DNA from: Candidatus Altimarinota bacterium | GTDB taxonomy: Bacteria > Patescibacteriota > Gracilibacteria > RBG-16-42-10 | DNA: 17,699 bases | Direction of reading: 5' to 3' | Assembly (NCBI GenBank): GCA_017984655.1 | Contig: JAGNZB010000017.1 | Span: 1 to 17,699, forward strand | Shown here: positions 1-7,346 of the stretch, piece by piece | Layout: each line of letters opens with the position of its first letter | Position numbering within the stretch: position 1 is the first letter of the stretch | Notes under the pieces: model-generated | Seen by the model: only the letters and a program-made list of their open reading frames with translations | Told to the model about the DNA's origin: nothing | The model's database searches: none | Position numbers and translations under genes: made by a program

Positions 1-405
1 CGCTTGGATGACACCAACTCCGACACAATTGAAGTCCTTGTACAATATATTCGCTCGGTGTCCTGGACTCTTCATCAGGGCGATCTCAGCTTCTTCAGTA
101 ACATTCTTGAATCCACGCATCTTTGCTAAGTTTTCACCAAAGGTGGTGTCGGTAATTCCCGCCCCGCGGATGCGATCACCGGGATCACGATGATTGGGAT
201 CGACATGGGCAAAGAAGTCCTTCTCAGCCATATGAAAGGAATGGTTGCGAGCAACAGTGCGTAGATCTTCTTGCATCGTCAAACTGCCCAAGCGGTGATA
301 TCTCCGATCTTGGTTGAGCAGCATCAGCATCCGCCACTCCATTGTCTTCAAACTATTGGGTGAGAGTATCGCATGTAAATAATACCAAATGCGATCTTTC
401 CACAT
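1..405 (-). CDS. CAP/SCP-domain protein (YkwD-like), 3' end cut by window
   Basis: Reading the minus strand from an ATG at 405 gives 135 open codons running off the left edge. The residues fit the CAP (SCP/PR-1, YkwD-like) fold: LLNQDRR near 29-35, then FFAHVDP (64-70), GDRIRGAGI (76-84), GENLA (90-94), SPGHRANIL (113-121) and GVGV (129-132). These match the family's signature His and Glu positions, H67, E91 and H116. Bacterial CAP proteins are usually secreted or wall-associated and of uncertain biochemical role. Here the 30 residues before the domain do not form a clear signal peptide, so it may be cytoplasmic or exported in another way. The start lies 1 nt beyond the prfA stop, with an in-frame TGA at 418-420 upstream, so this ATG is well supported. 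It is probably cotranscribed with rpmE and prfA. The Trp that usually precedes SPGH is Leu-Met here. Confidence 0.85.
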   Translation of the reverse strand, partial: MWKDRIWYYLHAILSPNSLKTMEWRMLMLLNQDRRYHRLGSLTMQEDLRTVARNHSFHMAEKDFFAHVDPNHRDPGDRIRGAGITDTTFGENLAKMRGFKNVTEEAEIALMKSPGHRANILYKDFNCVGVGVIQA

Positions 406-406
406 A

Positions 407-1474
407 TTATGATTCAGTCAGCGATTCTCTCTCACTTGCGAGTGCTAGTGCTTCTACAATCATGTCGATGTCACCATCGAGGATTTGGGGCAAGCCAGAC
501 CAATTCTCATGGAGACGGTGATCGGTGACACGGTCTTGAGGAAAGTTGTAGGTACGGATTTTTTCACTGCGGTCACCTGAGCCGATTTGAGATTTGCGCA
601 TCGTACTACGCTCAGTGTTGATACGTTCGATTTCTTGAGCCAAGAGTCGTGATCGCAAAACTTGCATTGCTTTGGCTCGGTTTTTTTGTTGGGATTTCTC
701 ATCCTGACAGCTGACCACTAAGCCGCTGGGTAAGTGAGTAATGCGCACAGCAGAGTCGGTAGTATTGACGCTCTGACCACCGTTACCACCAGCTCTGAAG
801 ACGTCAATTCGGAGCTCTTCAGCTTTGATGTTGACATCAGCTTCTTCAGCTTCTGGCAATACTGAGACCGTGGCAGTAGATGTATGAATACGTCCCATGT
901 TTTCTGTAGCTGGTACACGCTGTACACGATGCACTCCGCTTTCGAGCTTGAGTTTACCGTAGGCGCCAGCTCCTTTGATCAGAATGGCAATTTCTTTGAT
1001 CGATCCCACTTCACCATAGCTGGCATGCATCAGTTCTGTCTTCCAGTTTTGTTTTTCTGCAAACCGGGTGTACATACGAACTAAGTCGGCAGCAAATAGG
1101 CCAGCTTCATCACCACCAGTACCTGCTCGTAGTTCTAAGATCGTGTTCTTGTCGTCATTGGGGTCATGAGGCAAGAGCAGTTTGAGCATCTTGGCATCAC
1201 TAACTACTAGAGCTGCGTCAAGTCGCTCTAGTTCATCTTTGATCATCGCTACCATATCAGGGTCAGTCTCGGTGGTGGCCATGCGCTCATTCTCGAGCTT
1301 TTCTGCGGTCAGTTTTTCATTGATGGCAGCTTCAGCCAAGATATCGATCAGCTGTCCATGACGGCGGGCGACCTGTTCATGTCTTTTGCGGTCTTTGAAA
1401 ATAGCTGGATCAGCAAGTTGCTTTTCCAGCTCTTCGTATTCACTTCGCAATGCAGGTAGCTTACTTAGCACCAT
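407..1474 (-). CDS. prfA: Peptide chain release factor 1
   Basis: Class I release factor that recognises UAA and UAG in the ribosomal A site and triggers peptidyl-tRNA hydrolysis. The 355-residue length is normal. The codon-reading tripeptide PAT is at 188-190, inside [14 protein letters not shown], the RF1 form rather than the RF2 SPF form. The catalytic GGQ loop is at 232-234 in [11 protein letters not shown], followed by [11 protein letters not shown]. The N-terminal third is the helical domain 1. It starts 19 nt after rpmE and ends 1 nt before a CAP-domain gene, so the three look like one operon. The usual downstream partner prmC, which methylates the GGQ glutamine, is not the next gene. 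No Shine-Dalgarno is visible before the ATG. Stop usage in the window, 17 of 18 being UAA or UAG, agrees with reliance on RF1. Confidence 0.97.
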   Translation of the reverse strand: MVLSKLPALRSEYEELEKQLADPAIFKDRKRHEQVARRHGQLIDILAEAAINEKLTAEKLENERMATTETDPDMVAMIKDELERLDAALVVSDAKMLKLLLPHDPNDDKNTILELRAGTGGDEAGLFAADLVRMYTRFAEKQNWKTELMHASYGEVGSIKEIAILIKGAGAYGKLKLESGVHRVQRVPATENMGRIHTSTATVSVLPEAEEADVNIKAEELRIDVFRAGGNGGQSVNTTDSAVRITHLPSGLVVSCQDEKSQQKNRAKAMQVLRSRLLAQEIERINTERSTMRKSQIGSGDRSEKIRTYNFPQDRVTDHRLHENWSGLPQILDGDIDMIVEALALASERESLTES

Positions 1475-1493
1475 AGCTTGGAGTTAGTAAGAA

Positions 1494-1799
1494 CTACTTT
1501 GTCTTACTAGCTTTCTTGGCAGGTTTAGCTTTTGTAGCGGTCAACTCTGGAGATTCTTGCTCTTGAGTTTTCTTCAATTTTGCCTGCTTTGCATCCTCAG
1601 TACGCTGAAGACGTGCACGGAATTTATCTACCTGACCTGCAGCATCGATAATCTTACTCTTACCTGTATAGAAAGGATGACAAGCTGAACAGATTTCAGT
1701 ATGGATCTCAGGAAGCGTAGAGCTTAGTTCAAATTTGGCGCCACAAGCACATGTCGCGATGACATTGCCGTGATATGTTGGATGGATACTTGTTTTCAT
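1494..1799 (-). CDS. rpmE: 50S ribosomal protein L31 (zinc-binding form)
   Basis: Structural protein of the large subunit, near the central protuberance. The first 65 residues match L31: MKTSIHPTYH, then a CxC pair (C17, C19) and a CxxC pair (C37, C40), the zinc-binding form, then HPFYTGKSK and VDKFRARL. At 101 residues it is longer than the usual 65-85. The extra is a Lys/Ala/Thr-rich tail from about residue 70 (TKAKPAKKASKTK), probably flexible and RNA-contacting; that role is inferred from composition. It is the first gene of the operon with prfA. A strong promoter lies 24-52 nt upstream, leaving a leader of about 16 nt without a Shine-Dalgarno sequence. Confidence 0.95.
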   Translation of the reverse strand: MKTSIHPTYHGNVIATCACGAKFELSSTLPEIHTEICSACHPFYTGKSKIIDAAGQVDKFRARLQRTEDAKQAKLKKTQEQESPELTATKAKPAKKASKTK

Positions 1800-1822
1800 A
1801 AGTATAAAGAAATGACTACGCC

Positions 1823-1851
1823 AGTGTAAGGAGTTGGGTTTGGTTTGTCAA
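1823..1851 (-). promoter_or_regulatory. Promoter of the rpmE-prfA-CAP operon
   Basis: On the minus strand, TTGACA (1851-1846) and TACACT (1828-1823) are separated by exactly 17 nt. This is a near-consensus sigma-70 type promoter placed ahead of rpmE. It is the best-formed promoter in the window. The -35 box is only about 18 bp from the edge of the AT-rich repeat at 1869. Confidence 0.75.
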
Positions 1852-1868
1852 AGAAAGAAAACATACGA

Positions 1869-2081
1869 GAATTATAAATTACAAATTACAAATTATAAAT
1901 GGAGGGGGGGGGAAATTAGGAATTAGGAATTGGTAATGAGGAATTGGAGCTGCTCCCTTTCCGTCATCCTCATTCTCTCACCCGCCATCCTGAGCGCAGC
2001 CGAAGGACCTTGCCGAGATACTCGGCAAGTAGTCCCAATCCACAAACCAGCATTGAGCCCCATTTGTAATTTGTAATTTGA
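1869..2081. repeat. Interspersed repeat, copy A (inverted AT-rich ends plus core)
   Basis: Fills most of the 346-bp gap 1800-2145, in which I see no gene. Left end 1869-1901 is an AT-rich tract of AAATTAY-like heptads. Right end 2062-2080 carries the same heptads in inverted orientation. Inside are a second AT module of the type AATTGGTAATGAGGAATT (about 1918-1946) and a 92-nt core (1988-2079). That core is the reverse complement of 17053-17144 with about ten differences. The core includes a perfect 9-bp hairpin CTTGCCGAG-ATA-CTCGGCAAG (2009-2029). A stretch of the form CATCCTGAGCGCAGCCGAAGGA precedes it; similar strings are familiar to me from intergenic repeats in other bacteria, but I cannot verify that here. 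Confidence 0.85.
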
Positions 2082-2145
2082 CTCTTTGCTAGGGATAGGA
2101 AAGCTGCTTGGTTTTTAGTATTGTGAATGGGATTGATACTTATTT

Positions 2146-2529
2146 ATGATTGAGATGCTGAAGTTGGGTGCGGATAAGGAAGTGATCGAGTCACTGGGGC
2201 TTGATTTGTCTGGAGCGGCTCACTTTGTGCAGTACATTGGTGAGGGGGTGAGCTTTCCGATCTTGAGTAGTATGGATGATTACGGTACTCGCTTGCTTGA
2301 TCTCAGTGAGGTTGGTCTGCTGATTGGAGAACTGAAGAAAGTATTGGGTCATGAGGATTTGTCTCATTATCAAGCTGCTGTTGTGGGAAAGGATGCAAAA
2401 GAGCTTGATAAGAATATGGCTGAGTATGAGAAGCACCGATTGGCAATGAATAAGAAAGAACTAGTGCAGATCATCGCCTTTTTGGAAGCACCAAGTGAGG
2501 CCCAATATCTGTCTTGTGAAGGAGATTAG
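2146..2529 (+). CDS. Hypothetical protein, 127 aa
   Basis: I do not recognise this protein. It is an acidic, soluble-looking sequence with no signal peptide or membrane segment. A central stretch reads FPILSSMDDYGTRLLDL (about 45-61), followed by EVGLLIGELKKVLG, and the second half is Lys/Glu-rich and probably helical, possibly a short coiled coil (KDAKELDKNMAEYEKHR). It stands alone between repeat A and the convergent Cys-rich gene, with only 15 nt between the two stops. The start could be the ATG at 2146 or the one at 2155; neither has a Shine-Dalgarno sequence. A weak -10-like GATACT lies at 2135-2140. Codon use resembles the neighbouring genes. It is probably a real gene, since no better frame covers this stretch. 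Confidence 0.6.
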   Translation: MIEMLKLGADKEVIESLGLDLSGAAHFVQYIGEGVSFPILSSMDDYGTRLLDLSEVGLLIGELKKVLGHEDLSHYQAAVVGKDAKELDKNMAEYEKHRLAMNKKELVQIIAFLEAPSEAQYLSCEGD

Positions 2530-2544
2530 AGTTTTTTCTGTGCC

Positions 2545-4065
2545 TTATAGTTTTGCTAGCAGTTCACGACTTCTTCTTAGGTGTCTTGTTTCAAAGCTTT
2601 CTTGTGGTACTGGTATTTGATGGTGGCGGTAAAATTCAAGTTCTTTTTTTTGTAACCTAAATGGCTTTTGTGTCTTAGGATCTACGAGAATTGCCTCACA
2701 AATGTCGTCACTTACGTCGACAATGTCATTGGGGACTACATATGTTTGCGTGAATTGATGCATCGCTTTGGCTTGTGCCCAATGTACATGAAGCTTTTTC
2801 CCGTCCTCTTCAGTTAGTGGGAAATATTCTTGGGCAATGGTGTCAACATAGGGGAAATCAGACATCCACATTGGAAAGAACTTCCCCCATTCATTCGTAG
2901 ATTGCATATGGGCAATAACTCTGGGAAGGAGCTCTTCATATTCCTCTTTCGAGTATTGTTTGTTCAAAATACAGTATGAAGCGCGTCGTGGGATTCCAAT
3001 ACAGCCAAACATTTTCTCACCATGAAACACACTGGCACAATACATGGAGTCAACTAGGTTGGTTGCTGTGTGACAGAACTGACTATTATAACTATTGAGG
3101 CCTATTGCAATGCTACGATAATTGAGTTCGCCTTCGATACAGGTATGGATACTAATGCTGTCTTTGCTTTTTTGTGCGCCAAAACAATGTTCTAGTGAAT
3201 CACTCTCTCGAACAAAATAACTATTGTGACAATTGTGGCTATTTTCTATATAGGCCCCAGAGCATTCTTCACTACTAATAATTGACTGGTATATATATCC
3301 AGTTTCCTTGACTGTTTTTGTTAACTGTTGCTTGAAGGCCTCAACAATGTCGGCTTTGCCTGTGTTGATTGTGGTGATTTTTTCTTCGTATTCTTCTTTG
3401 GTATATTGCACATTCCAAATGCAATACTGTTTGTGTTCGAGGCCCACACAACCGAAACAATTGGAACAGTTTCGGCAGCCATAGAGAAACGCAGATTCGC
3501 GACAATGAAATGTATGCGTGCTCCATCGCAGATCATATGAGTTGTGGGTGTTGACGCATTCATAGCATAGTTCACAATTGGTGACGTACATACAATCGAC
3601 ACAGTCACGGGAGTGATAAAGCTTCACGGCGTACATACTGTCTTCATCTCCAAGACAACCAAAAGTGTAGTAACAGTTTTTTACATTCATGCTGAGATTT
3701 ACATAGGGGCTATTCTCAGCATTGACTCCAATCTTTCCTTCTCTGGGAACCACACGGGCTAAATCATAAAACTGTTCAAAGAACGGTCGACTAAAGTCGT
3801 AGGCTCTACCATATTGTAGCGGGTTGTTTTCATCTGAAAGCCACACTTCCCGTTCAAATACAGGGAATTTCGTCTCAGGACGATAACAACTGATGATATC
3901 TTTACCCGTTTTGCTGCACTTTCGTTCAAACAGAATTCTTTCATTTCGAAAAGCAAACATTTCACGAAATCTCTCAAGCGGAGAAATAGCTGGTAATGGT
4001 ATGGTACGTTGGCCACAATAAGCTCGTTCAACTTCAGAAATAGTGAAATTGTGATCGTCTTGCAT
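2545..4065 (-). CDS. Large Cys-rich protein with duplicated modules, unknown function
   Basis: A 506-residue protein with 25 cysteines, 21 of them between residues 131 and 365. Many are spaced in short steps, such as CVDC (155-158), CELCYEC (164-170) and CRNCSNCFGC (197-206), as in a metal-binding or repeat fold. A module is duplicated: FGCVGLEHKQYCIWNVQYTK from 204 and FGCIGIPRRASYCILNKQYS from 353, both followed by KEEYEE. The N-terminus (7-40) and C-terminus (469-502) also look related: both have an aromatic and hydrophobic start, IPxP exactly 15 residues after the first Phe, then Arg-rich helices. From memory of CPR proteins, relatives begin with a Cys zinc ribbon at this place; here the Cys positions appear replaced, which I could not verify. 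There is no signal peptide or membrane segment. An in-frame TGA upstream fixes the ATG at 4065. Function unknown; no enzyme motif seen. Confidence 0.85.
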   Translation of the reverse strand: MQDDHNFTISEVERAYCGQRTIPLPAISPLERFREMFAFRNERILFERKCSKTGKDIISCYRPETKFPVFEREVWLSDENNPLQYGRAYDFSRPFFEQFYDLARVVPREGKIGVNAENSPYVNLSMNVKNCYYTFGCLGDEDSMYAVKLYHSRDCVDCMYVTNCELCYECVNTHNSYDLRWSTHTFHCRESAFLYGCRNCSNCFGCVGLEHKQYCIWNVQYTKEEYEEKITTINTGKADIVEAFKQQLTKTVKETGYIYQSIISSEECSGAYIENSHNCHNSYFVRESDSLEHCFGAQKSKDSISIHTCIEGELNYRSIAIGLNSYNSQFCHTATNLVDSMYCASVFHGEKMFGCIGIPRRASYCILNKQYSKEEYEELLPRVIAHMQSTNEWGKFFPMWMSDFPYVDTIAQEYFPLTEEDGKKLHVHWAQAKAMHQFTQTYVVPNDIVDVSDDICEAILVDPKTQKPFRLQKKELEFYRHHQIPVPQESFETRHLRRSRELLAKL

Positions 4066-4142
4066 AGTATATAAAGATAGTATGTCTCAAACAGAATACC
4101 TCGCACTCCTAAACATGCAATCCACCACTACCCACACGCCTC

Positions 4143-4178
4143 AGCAATGAACCACTCGCTTTGCTCGGGTTCACTGCT
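4143..4178. other. Imperfect inverted repeat between divergent genes
   Basis: AGCAATGAACC (4143-4153) pairs with GGTTCACTGCT (4168-4178), an 11-bp stem with one mismatch and a 14-nt loop. It lies between the start of the Cys-rich gene and the gap promoter. There is no T-run after it, so it is not a standard intrinsic terminator. It could be an operator-like site or a repeat remnant. Confidence 0.4.
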
Positions 4179-4197
4179 CCCATTTTGCTTGTAAAGC

Positions 4198-4206
4198 TGC
4201 TATACT
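4198..4206 (+). promoter_or_regulatory. Extended -10 promoter ahead of gap
   Basis: TGC followed directly by TATACT (4201-4206) gives an extended -10 element. No convincing -35 lies at 16-18 nt. Transcription would start near 4213, leaving a short leader of about 15-22 nt before gap. The same nine bases occur ahead of the membrane-protein gene at 14644. Confidence 0.5.
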
Positions 4207-4234
4207 AAAGGGAAACAAAAAATAATCTGTGCTT

Positions 4235-5248
4235 ATGAAAAAGATTCGTCTGGGTATCAATGGATTCGGTCGCATTGGAAGATTGTTTCTTCGGAGTGTA
4301 CAAAATCACCCGCAGCTCGAAGTGGTGATGATCAATTCTGGATCGAATCCTCAGTCCCATGCATTTTTATTTGAGCATGACAGTACTTATGGCCAGTACA
4401 AAGGAACTGTTGGTTCGACTGATCATAGTATTATTATTGATGGACATGAGATCTTGGTGACCAAAGTCATGGATCCTGGTCAAATTCCTTGGCATAATGC
4501 TCAAGTGGATGTTGTAGTAGAGGCGTCTGGTCTATTCACTGATAAAGAAACAGCTCAAAAACACCTTCAGGCTCTCGGAGTAAAGAAGGTGATTATTTCT
4601 GCTCCTGGGAAGGGGGTGGATGGGACTTTTGTGATGGGCGTCAATGAACAAAGCTATGATCCTACAACGCAACATGTGATTGCCAATGCTTCATGTACAA
4701 CCAACTGTCTGACGCCGATCGCCTATTTGCTCAACAATGCCTACGGTATCAAGCATGCTGTGATGAATACGACGCATTCTTATACAAGTGACCAGAATCT
4801 TTTGGATAATTCTCATCCTCATGATTTGCGTCGTGCGCGTGGTGCGGGACAAAATATGATTCCTACAACTACTGGGGCGGCGTTGGCTACAACTGAGGTG
4901 ATTCCTGAGCTCAAAGGAAAACTGAATGGTATTGCTGTGCGGGTGCCTACAGCAACGGTGTCTCTTCTCAATTTAGTTGCTGAACTGGAGCAGGGAGTAA
5001 CTAAGGAAGCTATTAATCAATTATTCAAGGATGCAAGTGTGGGCTTTATGAAACAGTATTTGGCTTACAATGAGCTCCCTCTAGTATCTAGTGATTATAA
5101 AGGGACTACGTACTCTTGTATTGTAGATGGTTTATCTACTGATGTAGTCGACAAAACGATGGTTAGTATCGTGGCTTGGTATGATAATGAGTGGGGATAT
5201 ACGCAGAGATTGGTAGAACTCACTGGCTACGTAGCTTCGAAGCTTTAG
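4235..5248 (+). CDS. gap: Glyceraldehyde-3-phosphate dehydrogenase, type I
   Basis: Glycolytic enzyme oxidising glyceraldehyde-3-phosphate to 1,3-bisphosphoglycerate. Visible motifs: nucleotide-binding GINGFGRIGR near the N-terminus; catalytic SCTTNC with nucleophile C154; general base H181 in TTHSYT; IPTTTGAA phosphate-binding segment; RVPTATVS; and the C-terminal WYDNEWGY. With the ATG at 4235 it has 337 residues, the normal length. A GTG at 4229 is an alternative start adding two residues; it sits 13 nt from a GGGAA. After the second beta strand the usual Asp of NAD-dependent enzymes (IND) is Ser (INSGSN), so coenzyme preference may be relaxed toward NADP; this is inferred from one residue. 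It is followed 20 nt later by pgk, forming a gap-pgk operon. Confidence 0.97.
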   Translation: MKKIRLGINGFGRIGRLFLRSVQNHPQLEVVMINSGSNPQSHAFLFEHDSTYGQYKGTVGSTDHSIIIDGHEILVTKVMDPGQIPWHNAQVDVVVEASGLFTDKETAQKHLQALGVKKVIISAPGKGVDGTFVMGVNEQSYDPTTQHVIANASCTTNCLTPIAYLLNNAYGIKHAVMNTTHSYTSDQNLLDNSHPHDLRRARGAGQNMIPTTTGAALATTEVIPELKGKLNGIAVRVPTATVSLLNLVAELEQGVTKEAINQLFKDASVGFMKQYLAYNELPLVSSDYKGTTYSCIVDGLSTDVVDKTMVSIVAWYDNEWGYTQRLVELTGYVASKL

Positions 5249-5268
5249 TAATCACGATATCTGATCAA

Positions 5269-6363
5269 ATGATCCACTACTTGGATGAGACATTTCCTCA
5301 AGGTAAAACTGTTCTGGTCAGAGTGGACTTCAATGTGCCTCGCAATTCCGATGGTTTGATTGCTGATGCTCGTCGAATTCTTGCTCATCAACAAACTATT
5401 CGCTTCTTACTAAAAAAAAGGAGCAAAATTATTTTGCTCAGCCATCTTGGTGATCCCAAAGGTGTGGTTATGCCATTATTATCATTTAGACCTTTGGTTC
5501 AAGAGTTGTCGTCATATATCGATGAGCCTTTGATTGTGCAAGATCTGGCGCAGTATCAACCAGTACAGTCGATTACACTATTAGAAAATATTCGGTTTGA
5601 GGTTGGTGAAGAGCAGAATGATGCACAGTTTGCAACAAAACTGGCCGCACTTGGGGATATCTATATCAACGATGCATTCTCAGTCTCCCATCGCAGTCAC
5701 GCTTCTACAGTTGGCATTGCCAAGTATCTGCCAAGCTATGCTGGTTTGTCCTGGCAGTATGAATACGAGAAGCTGACTGTACTGCTCAATAATCCCCTTC
5801 AACCACAGACACTCATCGTTGGGGGAAAGAAGCTTTCTGATAAAATCGGTGTCTTGCAGCATCTCCTTCCCAAAGTAGATCGTGTGTTGATTGGGGGAGC
5901 TTGTGCTCATCCATTCTATCAAGCGCAAGGGAAAGATATTGGCAAGTCTTATACAGAGCCACGTCTTGTACCACTCTGTCGAGAATTGCTCAATCTATAT
6001 CCCACAAAAATCAGCTTGCCAATAGACTTTGTGGTGAAAAATCACGAGTTTTGTGATATTGGTCCAAATACTGTGGGGTTGTTTATTGAGCAAGCAATGA
6101 ATAGTCGTTCAATTATTTGGGCTGGTCCAATGGGCAAATATGAAGAAGTTCCTTTTGAGCAAGGTAGCAAGCAGCTCCTACGTGGGCTGGTTGATTCCCA
6201 TGCTCAAATTGCAGTGGGTGGTGGCGATACATTAGCTGTGCTTAGCGGTATGCCAGAATCAAATAGAATCGATTTCCTTTGTCTAGGCGGGGGAGCAATG
6301 TTGGAGTTCTTGGAGAAAGAAACACTTCCTGGTATCAAAGCTTTGGATGTTGAGGACAAGTAA
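5269..6363 (+). CDS. pgk: Phosphoglycerate kinase
   Basis: Transfers phosphate from 1,3-bisphosphoglycerate to ADP, the step after GAPDH. The 364 residues are short for the family (about 390-415). The start is the ATG at 5269: the open frame reaches back into gap, but RVDFNVP falls at 18-24 from this Met as expected. Further motifs: SHLG (58-61), LLENIRFEVGEEQND (104-118), NDAFSVSHRSHAS (134-146), GGKKLSDKIG (185-194), DIGPNT (263-268), GPMG (286-289), GGGD (317-320) and GGGAMLEFL (340-348). Several normally strict positions differ: HLGRPKG is HLGDPKG (Asp62) and WNGPMG is WAGPMG (Ala285). The fold and substrate residues otherwise look complete, so activity is likely. It is convergent with the TIM gene, 13 nt between stops. 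Confidence 0.95.
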   Translation: MIHYLDETFPQGKTVLVRVDFNVPRNSDGLIADARRILAHQQTIRFLLKKRSKIILLSHLGDPKGVVMPLLSFRPLVQELSSYIDEPLIVQDLAQYQPVQSITLLENIRFEVGEEQNDAQFATKLAALGDIYINDAFSVSHRSHASTVGIAKYLPSYAGLSWQYEYEKLTVLLNNPLQPQTLIVGGKKLSDKIGVLQHLLPKVDRVLIGGACAHPFYQAQGKDIGKSYTEPRLVPLCRELLNLYPTKISLPIDFVVKNHEFCDIGPNTVGLFIEQAMNSRSIIWAGPMGKYEEVPFEQGSKQLLRGLVDSHAQIAVGGGDTLAVLSGMPESNRIDFLCLGGGAMLEFLEKETLPGIKALDVEDK

Positions 6364-6381
6364 TGATTTTAGTGCATTACT
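6359..6381. terminator. Possible shared hairpin between pgk and tpiA ends
   Basis: AGTAATG (6359-6365) pairs with CATTACT (6375-6381), a 7-bp stem with a 9-nt loop spanning both stop codons. A run of five T follows on the plus strand after three other bases. It is a weak candidate for a bidirectional terminator. Confidence 0.3.
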
Positions 6382-7096
6382 CTGTTTTTGGTAGTGCTTC
6401 AAGGAGTGCAATGATCTCTTCAAATTTGGTACTAGCTCGGCCCACCAAGAAACCTGACAGTCCGGGTATAAGCAGCGACTGGATATTTCTTTGATTGATA
6501 TTGCCGCCATACAAAACTTTGGCAAAACCACAGGCATTGGCAATGGTGATTACCTGCATTAAGCGGTGAGCAGAAAAGGTCTCACTACTACCAATCATCC
6601 ATGTGGGCTCGTATGCCAGTGTGATTGAAGCATAGCGATCATTGATCACCATCGCATAGTGCATTAGTTCTTCAGTGAGCAAGAGGAGGAGTTGTTTGTC
6701 ACTGGTTGTCATTTCTTTCTCACCAAAGCAAAGGATAATTTCTTTGTTGGCCTGGAGTGCTGAAGCGATTTTTTGTTGAATATCTTCAATGGTCTCATGA
6801 TTGAGATGGCTACGCTCTGCATGACCAATGAGAATAGTCTTGGCGGGAATGAAATCAGCTCGAAGGCTCCCTGTCTGAGCTGGAATGAGGTCATTGGCAA
6901 CATCTTGGGCGCCTACTTGGATGGTCGATCCGCTATCGGCTAGTAGTTCCCCAATTTCTTTCAAACTCAGTGCTGATGGCAGAAGACATAGCTGATGTGA
7001 GCTGGGATGGGTGGAAGTATAGTTGATGAGCTCTTTTGTGAGGCTGATTTCTTGAGCTGGTGAGAGGAATTGTTTCCAGTTGGCAACTAAAAGCAT
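6377..7096 (-). CDS. tpiA: Triosephosphate isomerase
   Basis: Interconverts dihydroxyacetone phosphate and glyceraldehyde-3-phosphate, feeding GAPDH. At 239 residues it is near the family norm (about 250). Motifs: ANWK with Asn6 and Lys8, GAQDV (62-66), catalytic His92 in IGHAERS, CFGE (123-126), catalytic Glu163 in AYEPTW, YGGNI (196-200) and FLVGRAS. Two usually firm segments differ: IGHSERR is IGHAERS, and the mobile loop 6, normally P-x-WAIGTG, is PTWMIGSS. The catalytic Lys, His and Glu are all present, so it should be active. The gene lies on the opposite strand to gap and pgk, so it is not in their operon. There is no Shine-Dalgarno before the ATG. Confidence 0.94.
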   Translation of the reverse strand: MLLVANWKQFLSPAQEISLTKELINYTSTHPSSHQLCLLPSALSLKEIGELLADSGSTIQVGAQDVANDLIPAQTGSLRADFIPAKTILIGHAERSHLNHETIEDIQQKIASALQANKEIILCFGEKEMTTSDKQLLLLLTEELMHYAMVINDRYASITLAYEPTWMIGSSETFSAHRLMQVITIANACGFAKVLYGGNINQRNIQSLLIPGLSGFLVGRASTKFEEIIALLEALPKTE

Positions 7097-7115
7097 AAAA
7101 AGTGAGTTTGGGGGA

Positions 7116-7124
7116 AAGATAACA
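7116..7124 (-). promoter_or_regulatory. Possible extended -10 for tpiA
   Basis: On the minus strand TGT is followed by TATCTT (7121-7116), about 20 nt before the tpiA start. There is no clear -35; the region where it would fall is the AT-rich end of repeat B. Confidence 0.3.
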
Positions 7125-7135
7125 CGTGGGCTCAG

Positions 7136-7223
7136 AATTATAAATTAGAAATTAGGAATTCCTAATTTTTTTTGGGGCTTCGTCATCCTGAACCGTGTGA
7201 AGGATCCTGCCGAGTATCTTGGT
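7136..7223. repeat. Interspersed repeat, copy B (short, with 20-bp palindrome)
   Basis: AT-rich module from 7136, then a perfect 20-bp palindrome at 7149-7168 (AAATTAGGAA and its inverse), then a 43-nt core at 7181-7223. The core is the reverse complement of 16447-16489, equal in length and differing mainly in a 7-nt central patch. Only half of the hairpin seen in copies A and D is kept (CCTGCCGAG then CTTGG). It lies between tpiA and rpsB. Confidence 0.75.
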
Positions 7224-7346
7224 TTTTACTTTCTCTATCTCACTTTTTTACTTTTCATGAGCGAAAAAAGTTGAGGTGAAATGTAAAGGGAAACGTAAAT
7301 GTGAAAGTAAAGCTCTGTTGGCTTGTTGATTCTACGGGGTGTTTGA
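7224..7346. other. Non-coding stretch in the tpiA-rpsB gap
   Basis: The gap 7097-7489 is 393 bp. Between repeat B and the rpsB promoter region lies AT-rich sequence with imperfect runs of the form GTAAAGGGAAA and GTGAAAGTAAAG (7280-7312). Similar runs occur beside core C (GTAAAGGGGAAAGTG, 16395-16409), which suggests a further repeat module. I see no gene in it. Confidence 0.5.

Noticed and set aside
8..193. Open frame of 61 codons on the plus strand
   Set aside because: It lies opposite the CAP-domain gene, whose motifs are clear, and has no family features.
3759..4106. 115-codon minus frame across the start of the Cys-rich gene, with AGGAG just upstream
   Set aside because: It overlaps the Cys-rich gene in another frame, shows no domain, and its GTG start and composition look like chance.
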